64,000 bases of DNA. It comes from Inonotus obliquus. Its lineage: Eukaryota; Basidiomycota; Agaricomycetes; Hymenochaetales; Hymenochaetaceae. The stretch is taken from contig JAJHTX010000005.1 of assembly GCA_032164295.1 (NCBI GenBank), positions 2,604,001-2,668,000 on the forward strand. The letters run 5' to 3'. The number at the start of each line of letters is the position of its first letter. The stretch's first letter is position 1. Under the pieces are notes generated by a model, which saw only the letters and a program-made list of their open reading frames with translations, was not told the origin of the DNA and did not search any database. A program made the translations under genes and the position numbers. Positions 22,726 to 34,224 of the stretch are shown here, in pieces.

Positions 22726-25515
22726 TTATGCCAGCAGTCCTGGTTGATCAACCGGATCTACATAGAGGGGTAGATCTTCCATGTTGATTGCGACCATGGG
22801 TTTTCCTTTCCAACCGTTCACGGGATCTGGAGGTTCTGTATATGCGAAGATTTGGCGTAACGACCGTTGAGGTATCATGAGTTTACGAGGGGCTCCTGGG
22901 TGTTTTTGGTAGAACTCGTCAACAGCTTCCTTCGCATTGTCTCCTAGGTCCGACTCTGGTTGCCAGGTTGCTTCCTCGTATCCTACCCACTTTACCAGAT
23001 ATTGTAGTTTCCGTCGATGTAGTCATGAATCGAGTATTCCTTCAACCTCGTATTCTTCTTCTTCATCAACGAGAACAGGTGGCGGTGGAGGTGCTTTTTT
23101 CTGAGATTCGAACGAGGGCTCGACCGCGGGTTTCAGTAGGATTTCATTGAAGACAGGGTGAATCTTCTTCCACGTCTTGGGTAACTTGAGTTTGTACGCG
23201 CCAGCTCCAACCTTCTCAACAACTTCGTAAGGTCTATACCACTTGTCCTCCATCTTCTTCGTAGGCCTTGTCGTTTTGATATTTCGTCCGTCCAGAAATA
23301 CCTTGTCTCCTGGTACGAATTCTATGGACTTTCCTGCGTGACGGTCGTGGTACTTCTTCATGTCGTCAGCTGCCTTTTGAAGGTTTTCTTTAGCTAGCTC
23401 GTGGGTCTCCTTGATCTGTTTCACAAAGTCTTCAGCAACCATGTTCGAGGATGACGTCGCAATGTCCGAAAAGTCGCCTAGATTCCTACCCAGATTTGCA
23501 AAGAAAGGGGACATCTTCGTTGCTGAGTGTTCTCGGTTGTTGTATGCGAATTCAGCCATAGCCAACCAATTTGCCCAGTCCGACTGTCGATGATCCACAT
23601 AGAGACGAAGGTACTGTTCCAGCTCCTGATTAACCCGCTCGGTTTGTCCATCCGTCTGTGGGTGATACGCCGTCGATGGATTCCCTTCGATGTGTAGGAG
23701 CTTGTACAATTCCTTCATCATCTTAGCGTCGAACTGGGTCCCTCTATCGTGGATAATCTTGCGTGGTAGTCCATGATGATGAAAGACGTGATCCCTGTAA
23801 ATCCTAGCCATTCCTTCAGCTGTCAGCTTCGTCGTAGTTGGTACCGCATGTATCTGTTTGCTGAAGCGATCGACAATTACGCAGATAGCATTGTATCCTT
23901 CGGATTCTGGTAACTCTCCAATCAAATCGACAGTGACGATTTCCCATGGCTTGTCAGGTACTTCGTTCGGGTGCAGACTCCTAGCTCTCGTTGCCCTTGT
24001 AGCCTTCGTCCTTTGACACTTGTCGCATCCTTTGACATATGTACGGATGTCGTAGAACATCGTAGGCCACCAGAACTTTCGACGAATGAGGTTGACAGTC
24101 TTTGTCGTCCCAGGATGCCCAGCCATTGGTGAGTCATGGTACTCCTTCAACACAAGCTCTTTCATGTCGTTCGGCACAAAGATGACGTTTCCTAGCTTTA
24201 GCCACCCATCCTTCGGTACTACTCCCTTTGGTCTCTTCTTCACCTCCTGCTGTGCTTCCTGTACCCTTTCCAACACATCCTCCTGTGATGTCTGCACCAC
24301 TCCTCGTACTAACCAGTCTTCTTTGATGAAGGTGACGTTCTCGTTATCGTGTTCACCTTTATCATAGTCCGCTCGTCTTGACAGGAGGTCAGCTTTGCCC
24401 ATCGACGTTCCTGCTTTGTGAATCAACGTAAAGTCATAATCAGCTAGTTCGAGTCGCCACCTTGCCTGACGGTAGTTCAGTTTCTGTGGTGACTTGAAGT
24501 AGAGGAGATTAGCGTGATCCGACCAGACTTCAAAACGTTGATGAGCTCCTAGCAAATACTGTCGCCATTCCCTAAGAGCTTGTACAATCGCAAGCATCTC
24601 TTTGTCATAGATCTCGTAATTTCGTTCAGCATCTGACAACGTTTTCGACCTATACGCCACTGGTTTCCACTTGCCTCCTTGCTCCTGTAGTAGTACTCCT
24701 CCAGTTGCATAGTTCGATGCATCCGCTTCGATTCTAAACGCTCCTTCGTTGTTCGGAATGGCAAGTACGGGTGGTTCGCATAGATGTTTCTTGAGCTCCT
24801 CATAGGCAGCCTGTTCTTCTTCGTCCCACTTCCATTCTACCTTTCCCGTTAGTTTCGTGAGTGGTTTAACAATCTCGCTGTAATCCTTGACAAATCGTCG
24901 TAACCAGTTTCCAAACCCTAGGAACTCCTGTAACGTTTTTAAGTTCTTCGGCACTGGCCACTCCTGAATCGCCTTGGATTTCTTCGGATCCACCCTTACT
25001 ACTCCGTTGCCGATGATATGACCAAGGTACTTGACGTGGTCTGTTTCGAACTCGCATTTCTGAGGTTTGAGGTACAGGTTGTTTTTTCGTAAGACCTCGA
25101 ATACTCGTTTGACTAGCTGTTGGTGCTCGTCTTGTCCTTCGGAGAAGATCAGTATGTCGTCGAGGTAGATGATGACGTGTCCTTCGTGTACGAGTTCTCT
25201 GAAGATGTCATTCATGAACCCTTGGAACGTGGCTGGCGCATTAGTTAAACCAAAAAACATAACCGTCGGTTCGAAGAATCCTAGGTTAGTCCTAAACGCC
25301 GCCTTCCACTCGTCACCTTCTCGAATACGGATGTTGTAATATCCCCAACGAACGTCGAGCTTCGTGATATAGCGAGAATCCCGGACTTTGTCGACGAGTT
25401 CTTGGATAAGAGGAAGTGGGTACTTGTTCTTGATGGTCCCTTCGTTTAGCTTCCTGTAATCCTGAATCGCTCGGAGGGAACCGTCTTCCTTTTTGATAAA
25501 AAAGAACGGCGATGC
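22726..25515 (-). pseudogene. Element A Pol: RT (C-terminal part), RNase H, integrase, chromodomain
   Basis: The frame begins at 25515 with the RT block SPFFFIKKEDGSLR and runs through MFFGLTNAPATFQ, the catalytic YLDD motif (IIYLDDILIF), and an RNase H domain (IEADASNYATGGVL). The integrase follows, with an HHCC zinc motif (CDKCQ) and DDE residues around VTVDLIGELP, HDRGTQFD and TERVNQE. A TGA at 23023-23025 (in a CGA-like context) interrupts the chromodomain, which continues in frame (LQYLVKWVGYEEATWQPESD) to a stop at 22726. The N-terminal part of RT is separated by the solo LTR at 25516-27236. The element cannot make a full Pol. Confidence 0.88.
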
Positions 25516-27236
25516 TAAAGAGGAATACCGGAGGCTACGATCGATATGGGCTTATTTCTGCGATTCTACCGCTTCTTCCAATTAACAATACTTCTGCGAT
25601 TCTACCGCTTCTTACTTCTCTTCGGACCACGGTACTTATGCCGTCCTATCTACGCCTGCGGTTCCAACAAAGTACGAGGCTTCTGCGATTCGACAAGGCT
25701 AAGAACGATTGAGAACTGGTCCACTTCTGCGCCAATACCGAATCACCAATCCCTACGCCCGTCTTCCATCATAGTACCGAACCACCAGACTTCGATACCG
25801 ATGATACCGATACCGTACCGTCCACCCGTCCTGATACCGACGCTTAATACTCCACACCTAGTCGATACTACGCCCTCGACAGCCCATACCATAGAAAAAG
25901 GCTCACAAAGCTGCACTCGGTCTGCCATACGTTGCTGCGAAGAGTTGGATCATGGTCGAGGCTCCAAGCCCGACGGTATGCCCTTCCGAACCGCCATGCA
26001 TCGATACCGACGATACCGGTGTTGATACCGATGGTCCGATCCGGTACCGAAGTTCGTTACGTGTGCTAGGTCGAGACCACGCCATCGGAGATCTACGTCG
26101 AGAGGAAGGTTGGGAAATGAATCAAGTCCACCGTACGCTGCTTCGATCTCGGAGGAGGCCATCGATCCGACTCGGAGGGGAAGCCAAGCAATGCCCAGTC
26201 GAGTCAGGCGACGCGTACCGGTCGATATCGAGGGGCTAGAGCGATGCTCAGGGACGATCCCAGGGTACTGATTGGTACCGAACGGTAGAGTACCCCATTG
26301 CCAAGGTTGGGTTGTACCGACACGTCAACATCGGAGCACGCCGTCCGATCGATCGGTAGACGCCCAGACTGACGCCGCACGGATCATGATACCGGAACAA
26401 AGGTAAATCAGGATGACGTGCTTCTCCTACGACAGGGACATCGCCAGGAGCGCCCATGCGGTAGCTTGAGACACGTCCTTAATTTAGCGCTGGTCGACGT
26501 CGGTATCGCCGCCCTACCTCGGTATCACTCGTCGTGAGTTTTCATTGGGTTCTTGTCTCGTCCCACCCTATTCTTAGCTACCCCCTGATAAAACTTCTTA
26601 TTCATTCATCATCTTATGTTTCCCCTGATTGTAATTTTACATTCAATTCGACCTTATGTTCCATTTCTTGTTCCGGATTACGGTACGATTCGACTTGTAA
26701 AAACCCCCCATTTGGTATCTTGAATGGCTACGGTATTATGGTATTTATAGCCTGCATGTTCTACTGTAGCAAACGAGCTAATCTGAGAGGAACTTCCAGA
26801 GTGAAGGTCCGGGTTTTGCTCATCCCGTTCAAGTCCCCGTTCGTTCGTCTCGTCTCGTAGTCACCGGTATCGATACCGGTAGTCGTCGTTCTCGTCTTCG
26901 TCGCCCTCGTCTCTCGTCTCACGACCAGTCCCATCAGAAACACCTCCTCAGCTCGCTTCCTCTACTGCTTCGTTCTCTCTACCGTAATACCGGACACCAG
27001 ACGACTCGGTATCGACGGATTCGTCTCGGTATTGATCGTCTCCTGATACCTCTCCTCTTGAGCGGTCACCTATAGTCTCCTGTACTCATCAATCCAGCCA
27101 GGCCCTACTATTCTCTCTTGACGACTTGTCTGTGACTGTACGACTTAGTACCGCCACGTACCGGCCCTCCCAACGCATCTAAATCGTACCCCCCTCATCC
27201 GGTATTTCTAATACCGGCCGCGTTCTCGCACATTCA
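25516..27236. repeat. Solo LTR, family B, copy 1 (inserted in element A RT)
   Basis: 1721 bp with ends TAAAGAG...CACATTCA (ancestral TGAA...TTCA judging by copy 2). It lies exactly between RT codons for SPMA and SPFF. The flanking 4-bp target copies are ATGC (25512-25515) and ACGC (27237-27240), one mismatch. It is very rich in GATACCG and GGTACCG motifs, with no coding content. Copy 2 shares both ends and an internal GTTTTCATTGG region. Confidence 0.8.
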
Positions 27237-27240
27237 ACGC

Positions 27241-28240
27241 CATGGGAGATTTTGAGTGTCGAATGCGTCCTGAGGCGAGGTTTTCGTCGATGAATTCTTG
27301 CAGCACCTGTTGTTCCTTCGGGTTGAGAGGGTATACCTTACAGTCGCTTGGTTTGAAGTCCGCCTTTAGTTCAATGGCGTGGTCCCAAACACGATGCTCC
27401 GGCAACTTTTCAAAGTTCTCCTCACTGAAGACGTCTGCAAACTCATCGAGGTACTCTGGCCACTTTGTCGCTCCCCTGACCTGCTTCTTACGATACTCTT
27501 CCGCCTCCCTTTCCAAGGACCAACATGTCTCCGGGCAACGAGTAAATGACATGACGCCCGTCTTCCAGTCAATTTCTGGATTATGCTTGCGCAGCCAGTC
27601 ATATCCAAGAAAGACGTTAGTGGACGCTAGGGATGTCACCGCTAGACAAATGGTCTCTTCATGTATCCCGTCGAAGATCATTTGCACTTCCACATACTCC
27701 GTCATCGAACCCTCCTTGTTGCCAGTTCCATCAGCATTAAAGAGTGGTATAGGACGAATATAGCGTTTGGTGGGGATCTTGTACCTTTCGACGAATCCTT
27801 CGTCGATGAGAGAACCAGTTGCTCCAGAGTCAATGAGCGCATGTGCATCCAACTCCAATCTGTCCGTATCGTATTCTTCTCCGTCCAGCTGCTGCATCTC
27901 CTGTTTATCTTCGGGAGTCAGTTGCCGATCTAAGGGATGAATGATGGTTACGATGACGTCTAGTTGGTATCCATTTGTTCGCCGCACAAAGACGGCTTCT
28001 GGTTCCTTCTCCTTAGGCTGTACACCTCTGTCACACATCCACGCATCATCGTAGTCATCGACGTCTAGGTCGTCTTCTTTTTCGGGGGTAGGTATTACGT
28101 CGTTCAGGATCTCGTGATTTTTTAACTCGGTGTATTGATGCGCATCTAAATACTGTACAGCACGCGAGTTATAATTTAGCGAAGACGAGAGTCCTTGAGA
28201 ATGTTGACCAGTAGTTACGACGTTTACTGCTGGTCTTCCG
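27241..28240 (-). pseudogene. Element A protease and RT N-terminus
   Basis: A frame overlapping the Gag end (GRPAVNVVTTGQHSQGL on the minus strand) and offset from it, implying a programmed frameshift between Gag and Pol. It contains the aspartic protease motif ALIDSGATGSLID near 27830-27800, ILGYDWL-like sequence (VFLGYDWLRKHNP), and the start of RT (ASGRIRHSKSPMA). It then runs into the inserted solo LTR and ends at an artificial stop at 27208. Confidence 0.82.
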
Positions 28241-29327
28241 AAAAATCCTGCTCGACGTTGACGCCCTCGGTCTCAGTCGTAGCCCTAACTTCCACAACTT
28301 CCTCGCTGTATTCTTCTTCGACAAAGGCTGATTCTGGCAGCTCACCAAGCTGTTCCGCCATCTCCCTTCGAATCGTTGGGTCCATTCCCACGATGATCTG
28401 TCGTACCACCTGCCGCTTATCTGGGCATTGGGCCGCAAAGTGTCCAGGCTTTCTGCACGCCCAGCAAAGCAGACGACGATGAGCTGCGTTGACTTCCATT
28501 GGAATCCCCATTCCAGGGTGTGTTCCCGGTTTTACTCCTTGTGCCTGCAATGGGGGACATTGTGGTTGTGATTGCTGTTGTTGGGGTGGGGGTCCTGGGG
28601 GTCGACAATACTGAGTTTGGGGGTTTGGGGGAAAGTTTCGTACTGGTGGCTTATTTGGACGTAGTTGGGTTCGCAGCTGTTGTTCTACCGCATCGACGGC
28701 TAGCGCTTTCGTTTTCCATCCATCATATGTCGTTGGCACCTTCTCCGCTCGCATAACTCCTCGAAGAACATCAGGGTTGACTGCTTGCTCTAGACGATGG
28801 ATGAGGACTGCATCATGTTCTTTGCTGGTGAGCTTCGCCGAAATCCTTAGTTGTTCGAAGATATCAAAGAATTCATCAGCAGTGCGACGTCCTTGTACTT
28901 CTGAATAGATTCGCTCTAACGCCTTAGATGCCTTGTGGGGATCTCTAAAAGATGCGTCGAGGGCCTCTACAAACTTCTTGAAGTCGTCAGGAATAGTCGA
29001 ACTTCCATCAGTTGCTGTGTTGGAATCGACATAGTTCTGCGCCCATGTTGAAGCTCGTCCCGACTTTAGATACGACAGCACGAATTTGATTCGGTTGACG
29101 TCGGTTCCAAACCTTCCTGGGTTCTCTGAGACATACAACAGGAATTCCTGACGGAAATCTTCGTAATCGTCGCCTCCATGATACTGCCTTGGTTTGTCAA
29201 CAGATGGATTGTCTGTCGACATCGATGTTGCTGGTGCATTCATCGGCGTCCTTGGCTGTCCGACTCCTGCCTGTGCCAGGGCCTGGGCGACAATTGCTGC
29301 AATCACGTCTGCTGTGAGGTGCGACAT
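28224..29327 (-). CDS. Element A Gag
   Basis: 367 residues starting MSHLTADVIAAIVAQAL. The middle is a Gag-like helical region (YEDFRQEFLLYVSENPGRF, ASTWAQNYVD). A zinc knuckle of CX2CX4HX4C form (CWACRKPGHFAAQC) sits near residues 286-299, followed by an acidic tail ending at 28224. It would form the virus-like particle and bind element RNA. An intact reading frame is seen, although the element is otherwise broken. Frames further upstream (29446-29748, 29879-30190) may be leader or an older N-terminal Gag extension. Confidence 0.8.
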   Translation of the reverse strand: MSHLTADVIAAIVAQALAQAGVGQPRTPMNAPATSMSTDNPSVDKPRQYHGGDDYEDFRQEFLLYVSENPGRFGTDVNRIKFVLSYLKSGRASTWAQNYVDSNTATDGSSTIPDDFKKFVEALDASFRDPHKASKALERIYSEVQGRRTADEFFDIFEQLRISAKLTSKEHDAVLIHRLEQAVNPDVLRGVMRAEKVPTTYDGWKTKALAVDAVEQQLRTQLRPNKPPVRNFPPNPQTQYCRPPGPPPQQQQSQPQCPPLQAQGVKPGTHPGMGIPMEVNAAHRRLLCWACRKPGHFAAQCPDKRQVVRQIIVGMDPTIRREMAEQLGELPESAFVEEEYSEEVVEVRATTETEGVNVEQDFSEDQQ

Positions 29328-30248
29328 TTCGTCTTCAGGAGGTTCAACATCAATAGGATCCTCAGGGGGTAGAGCAGGTTCGTGTGTCGACGGTGGTCTA
29401 GATATGATACTTTGAGGAGGATCGAATGCTCCTACGGTTGTTTCCTCAGGTTCTTCGCGGGCTGAGAATCTCGCAGCTGTCGACGAGGTTGGGGTGAAGG
29501 ATGAGATGGGAGCGGGAACACTTGTCGGTGCGTGTACCCAATTGTCCTTGGCTTGATCCCAAACTATACGCTGGTCGGTTCCAGTGGATGTCGTATAGTA
29601 GAAACCTTGACGACTCGCACTGTACTTCCCTTGTCTGACCTGGCTGAGATGCTGACGCGCACGTTCCGATATGGTATCTATTGTGGCGGTCTGACGGGGA
29701 GAGGATGAGCTTGTTGTTGTTGTCGACGAGCAGGGATTGTGTCGTCAAAGGAGATGGTGACCTTAAAAATCCAGAGGGGGATGACGAAAGAGATACGCTG
29801 ACTGCAGTATACTTCGTCTGTCCGCTTCGTCCAGATACGGTTGCCTCTAAAATGCAACGTCAACGTTAACGCCAGCGTTTACCAACGTACGATTGACTTC
29901 TGCCAACTGGAAGGGTCTTCTTCCTCGACCTTAACGTCGACTTCCTCGATCTTCACTTCTACCTCTTCTTCCTTAACTTCGACTACTGGTCGCTGGGGGC
30001 GGTACGTAAGCCTAATGTACTGAGCACGTCCTTTCCTGTCTGTTCCTATGACAATATCGTTCGGATCGTAGTCGAGGGAGTTAAACGGGATGATGTAGGA
30101 CTTGGGCTTTTGGTACTGTCGGTTACGACGACTAGGAGCCAGGGTGACGAGTGAGGGTTGGTTACTTGTTATGAATCCAATACACGACAATGTTGGTTAC
30201 CATCGCCGGGCAGGGTTGAGGGTTTCTGTCGTGCTCGGGTAAACCCGG
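29328..30248 (-). other. Element A leader region with fragmentary frames
   Basis: About 920 bp between Gag and the inserted solo LTR. It contains two out-of-phase minus-strand frames, one with a Val/Glu-rich repeat (VEVKEEEVEVKIEEVDVK) near 29930. No recognised domain. It is probably the decayed 5' part of the element's coding region or its leader. Confidence 0.45.
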
Positions 30249-31379
30249 TGAAGAGAACTACGTGCAGCTGAGCTCGGTATCAAGCCCGGTATCCCATTCT
30301 ACGCTTACCCCATGCTACGGTACAGTCCCATCTACACCTTCCAGTATCCACCAGCACACCCAGAGAAACCGTTGGTCCCATTTCTCAAGATACCGAACGC
30401 CGAGAGTACCGGTACCGAGCGCCAAGAAACCCGGTACCGAGAATACTGAGAGTACCGAGTGCCGAGAAACCCGGTACCGAGACAATTTGACAATTCGACG
30501 TGCTCTCATGACATGGATCGGACGTCTCCCTCTCTGGTATTTATTCCTGATGGTTGGAGAATGCATGCTGGTTCTTTGGAGAAGCTCAGGGTCAGTATCC
30601 GTTAAGGTTTTCAGGTCCGGTACCACCAGGAACGTGTCGGTATCAATTGGCAGGGGCTCAAATCTCTTGTCCTGAGGACTTTTCATCCAGGGGTACTATA
30701 TGCTACGTTTTCATTGGTATCTTGTCCTACCTAACCCTTTCTTGTTGTCCCCCTGATGGCTCTACTGTATTCATTCTTCTTATGACTTTTTTCTTTGTTT
30801 TGATCTTCCTTTTTACTTTCTCCTTTTGGACTTATGAGCTAACTACGGTACAGTAGTATAAATATCTCCTCCTGTACGTAGTAGCTCTGGAGGTAATCTT
30901 AGGAGCTAGCCTCTAGCGTGAGGGCTCAGGTTTCCTCACCCCCTTCTCAGTCTCATCTCAGCTTCGTCTCAAGTTCTGTCCCAGTTCTGTCTCAAGTGAA
31001 CCTCAGGAGTTAGCCTCCCGTGCGAGGGCTCAGGTTTGCTTCCCAGTCCAGTCGACACCTTCATCTACCAGTCTCCCTCATTCTGTTTCTCGCTATACCA
31101 CCCCGTGCTAGCTGTTTCCTTGCAGTACCGACCTGTACCGACGTTTTTCCCATGGTACCGACCCTCTCGATTCTGGACAAGAACACATTCCCCCCGACAT
31201 CTAGCTGATCCAGCACCCCTTTCTATTATTCCTTTGGTTCTCTTTACATCCCCCTTCTACAGACAACAAGTACCGTGAGCGTACTGGATAAGTACTGCCT
31301 CATTTGGCCCTCCCCGTATTCTTATACCATACACCCCTCGACCGGTACCTCCGGTACCGGCCGCAATCTCGCACATTCA
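30249..31379. repeat. Solo LTR, family B, copy 2 (inserted in element A leader)
   Basis: 1131 bp with ends TGAAGAG...CACATTCA, forming a TGAA/TTCA terminal inverted repeat. A perfect 4-bp target duplication CCGG flanks it (30245-30248 and 31380-31383). It is rich in GGTACCG palindromes and has a TATAAATA box near 30860. It shares ends and internal blocks with copy 1 but is about 590 bp shorter. Confidence 0.82.
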
Positions 31380-31476
31380 CCGGGTTGATGCGATATCGAC
31401 CTGCTAGGGGGCACTCGCAAAGGAGAGACGTTGATGATGAGTCAGACGTCGGTCCTGAGGGGAGACTCGACTCTTA

Positions 31477-32036
31477 TGTTAGGACGGACGAGGTGGCGGT
31501 GCACGCTCGAGGCCTGTTCTCACGAAGGTCGTCTGGGAACAACCTCTACTGCGTCTTGAGGGGGAGTACACAGTCGTCGGCGACGTACGTCTAAGGTGGA
31601 TGACCTTGAGTATTGCACGCGTCTAGGAACAGTATACGACTAAGACGTCGTGGTGGTAAGTAGATTGAATAAACTAAGTAAGTACAAGAGAGGAATACCT
31701 AAGACGTCGTGGTGGTAAGTAGAAGAGTCGAGTGGGGAAGACGAGACAAGATCTATCTACTTATATACACATGAGACGTGGGAAGGTATTACTCTAAGAA
31801 GGTGCTGCACAGCAGCATAACAATATAAACAAACAAATAACGGGGCCCGACGAGTAAGCAAGAATGAGTAAGGGTGAGTAAGCGTCATCGGGTTGGGGCG
31901 GAATTAGTAATGCAGTATTAGTAATATATCAGGATGGGGCGGAGGGAGTCATAAGGTATTAGTAATGAAAGGAACTTAGTAATATAATGGAATATGAAAA
32001 AATAAGAAAGGACAAAAAAGGAAAAGTGTTCTTACA
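31477..32036 (-). repeat. Element A 5' LTR
   Basis: 560 bp, TGTTAGG...CTTACA on the plus strand, matching the left LTR. No tRNA-complementary TGG primer site is obvious directly inside it, so priming may be unconventional or the site is lost. Confidence 0.88.
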
Positions 32037-32403
32037 GGATTGTGGTATTCTCGATAAGCTGTTGCTCGTTCGCTGGACACATGATACGTCAACATGCCTG
32101 TTGCTTCCCATAGTATTATCTTGTGTAGGTCTTCGATGATCTGTCGCACTCTTCTGCATTTATAGCAAGCCGTTGGAGGTTGCTGTACTTGCTGTATCGT
32201 TTGCAAAGGTTTTAGTGTGATCGTCGGGATTAGTGTTGCTAGCCGATGCTTCTTGATCGTCGGCTTCGGATTGTATTGGATTCGTGTGCTCTCCGCTTCT
32301 CGCTGTCGATCCTGATCGTCTCCGGCCAGTGAAATTAACCGGTCCCATCCGGGGTAGTTTTGATCGGCGTTTCTGATCGAATCAAAATTTCAGCACAATC
32401 CTT
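32037..32403 (-). other. Orphan gene fragment between element A and the truncated kinase
   Basis: 367 bp with a minus-strand frame (CYKCRRVRQIIEDLHK, then YREYHNP) that runs straight into the element A LTR, plus an adjacent frame GPVNFTGRRRSGS. It looks like an exon of another gene cut by element A on one side and joined to the truncated kinase copy on the other. Product unknown. Confidence 0.4.
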
Positions 32404-33052
32404 TCACATTGCGAATGCCCAGACATCCGATGCAGTTGTGCGGAAAGGTCCATCCTCATCCTTGTACCCCAGCATTTCTACAGACATCCAGCGTGTCGTA
32501 CCCGAGAAAGCATAGGTTGTAAACCCCCTCGTATCACAGATACGAGAAAGTCCAAAGTCAGAGACAAGGGCACCACCATTGTCATCGATCAAAATGTTCA
32601 ACTACAAGCAACTGGGCTGTCAGCAAATGCATCAGAGTCGGAGATCATCTGAAACTCGCACCGCTTTGATGTCACCATGGACCACAGGAGGTGAGGCTGT
32701 ATGGAGAGCAAACAACGCCGCAGCGATGCCACATAACTAGAAAAGATTTAATCCTGATCAGAAGAGACTTGGAATAATACGCACAATCCTAAGCCGGTCA
32801 GGTTCAGGATGACAATGGATGTATGATCTAGCATCCCCATTAGCACAATAGGGAAGGACAATGCCAGTGAATTCTTTGTATCGCAGTTCTGGATTGTCAT
32901 AATAACCAAGAAGTGGCAGGATGTTTGGGTGGACGACACGTTGACCAGCTATGATTTCACGTTTCCAGTGCTGCAGTCCAGTAGTAGTTGCATCGTATGT
33001 GTGACCAAGGGGGATTTTGACCGCAACCGGGAGAGTAGTAAATGTATCACGT
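32404..33052 (-). pseudogene. TKL kinase copy A, 3' part (split and truncated)
   Basis: The minus-strand sequence is nearly identical to 47790-48440 on the plus strand. It covers the second half of exon 1, the exon encoding HGDIK, and the exon with SDFGLS up to SDVWAFAM. It stops at about 32404, so the rest of the C-lobe and the Cys/His tail are missing. The 5' part lies 14.2 kb away at 47280-47476 beyond element C. A few substitutions against copy B are visible, for example one base in the codons around YKDEDG. Confidence 0.9.
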
Positions 33053-33602
33053 TGTCGTGCTGGGATGGTATTGGCTGTTGAATAACCAAGTACACTCCCA
33101 CTGAGTCAACCGGTCTAATTATCTAGGCGGGTAGTCTTCCCAGTTGTTCGTTGAAGCTATGGGCAACTTGTTGTAGTTGGAGGGTTGAGAGACTCAAGTT
33201 TGAGTAGAGAGGTAGAGTGAGTGAGAGATGAGTCTTTATCCAATTCTCTTGAAAGTGAGTGATAGGTCACCGTGGGTGAGGAGCAATTAAATTGTCCACA
33301 CCGAGGTAGGCAATGACAAGCTATGCAGAATAGATGTCAATGTCTAGAGGGACACACACACTCGAAGTCTCGAGTTATTAGATATCGACTTTGAGAGGGA
33401 GTTTATCACCAATGTCCAATTGGAACAGAGGCAATACAATATCTTTGACTAGTACCAAACTAGTCCTTGAGCAATGCAGTTACCCAGTCTTGAGCTGTGG
33501 TCAACTGTATGCAACGAAACCTTGACTTGACTTGCAAATAGTGTGACAAGGGGTCACAGAGTGATGTGAGCTTGTCTTGTTCTGGGGGAGAACTCTGGTG
33601 AG

Positions 33603-33724
33603 TTATTCTATGGGGAGTTAATTCTATGGGGAGTTAATTCTATGGGGAGTTAATTCTATGGGGAGTTAATTCTATGGGGAGTTAATTCTATGGGGAGTTA
33701 ATTCTATGGGGAGTTAATTCTATG
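33603..33724. repeat. 16-bp tandem array (7 units)
   Basis: Unit TTCTATGGGGAGTTAA repeated seven times, ending at TTCTATGCTCC. The matching array in the other LTR (about 46085-46138) has three units. Confidence 0.9.
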
Positions 33725-33888
33725 CTCCTCTGGGGGGCTACATGCTGGTCCTTAAATACTAATTCCAAGACCAATTTACATAATCCACAGCATAAGCTAA
33801 AAATAGATCTGCATCAACCACATCATCAAAATTTGATATCTCCTTCCAAAGCTATGCATCAAATACTCCAAATCAAGTGATATGTATC

Positions 33889-34088
33889 AATGTATCAATG
33901 AGTTATTTGATGAATGATGCGCATCAATGAATTAATTGATGAGTGATGTGCATCAATGCATGATTTGATGAATGCTGTGCATCAATGAATTACTTGATAG
34001 ATGCTGTGCATCAATAAGTTATTTGATGAATGATGCGCATCAATGAGTTACTTGATGAATGATGTGCCATCAATGAATCAATTGATGA
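33889..34088. repeat. 29-bp degenerate tandem array with palindromic cores
   Basis: Seven imperfect units of the type ATCAATGAGTTATTTGATGA + ATGATGCGC, each bringing together ATCAAT and TTGATG half-sites around TGATGCGCATCA-like palindromes. The same array is in the other LTR (46302-46500). Confidence 0.8.
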
Positions 34089-34113
34089 GTCCAGAATATG
34101 GTTCAAGGTGATG

Positions 34114-34224
34114 ACCTGATCGATGATCTAATCGATGACTTGATGAATGACCTAATGGATGATATAATCGATTACTTGATAGATGATATAATCGATGACC
34201 TGATGGATGATATAATCGATTACC
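34114..34224. repeat. 12-bp tandem array
   Basis: About nine units of the type ATCGATGACCTG or ATGGATGATATA. Because 12 is a multiple of 3, it leaves an open frame reading DDLI/DDIIDY repeats, which is a by-product. Confidence 0.8.

Larger units (their letters stand above)
21963..32036 (-). mobile_element. Element A: chromodomain-type Ty3/Gypsy LTR retrotransposon, defective
   Basis: Read on the minus strand, the order is 5' LTR (31477-32036), leader, Gag (28224-29327), protease in a different frame, reverse transcriptase/RNase H/integrase/chromodomain (22726-25515), polypurine tract, and 3' LTR (22131-22688). This is the Ty3/Gypsy order. Two solo LTRs of another family interrupt it, one inside the RT and one in the leader. 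Its own last domain carries an in-frame TGA. The left end bears an extra 168-bp copy of the LTR end (21963-22130). I find no matching target-site duplication around the whole element, so its ends were probably rearranged. Confidence 0.9.

Noticed and set aside
27242..27763. Plus-strand open frame over the element A protease
   Set aside because: It is the complement of the protease and RT coding sequence and shows no protein family features.
33603..34224. CRISPR-like array of regularly spaced repeats
   Set aside because: The repeats are contiguous or nearly so, lie inside an LTR present twice, have no unique spacers, and the window is eukaryotic.
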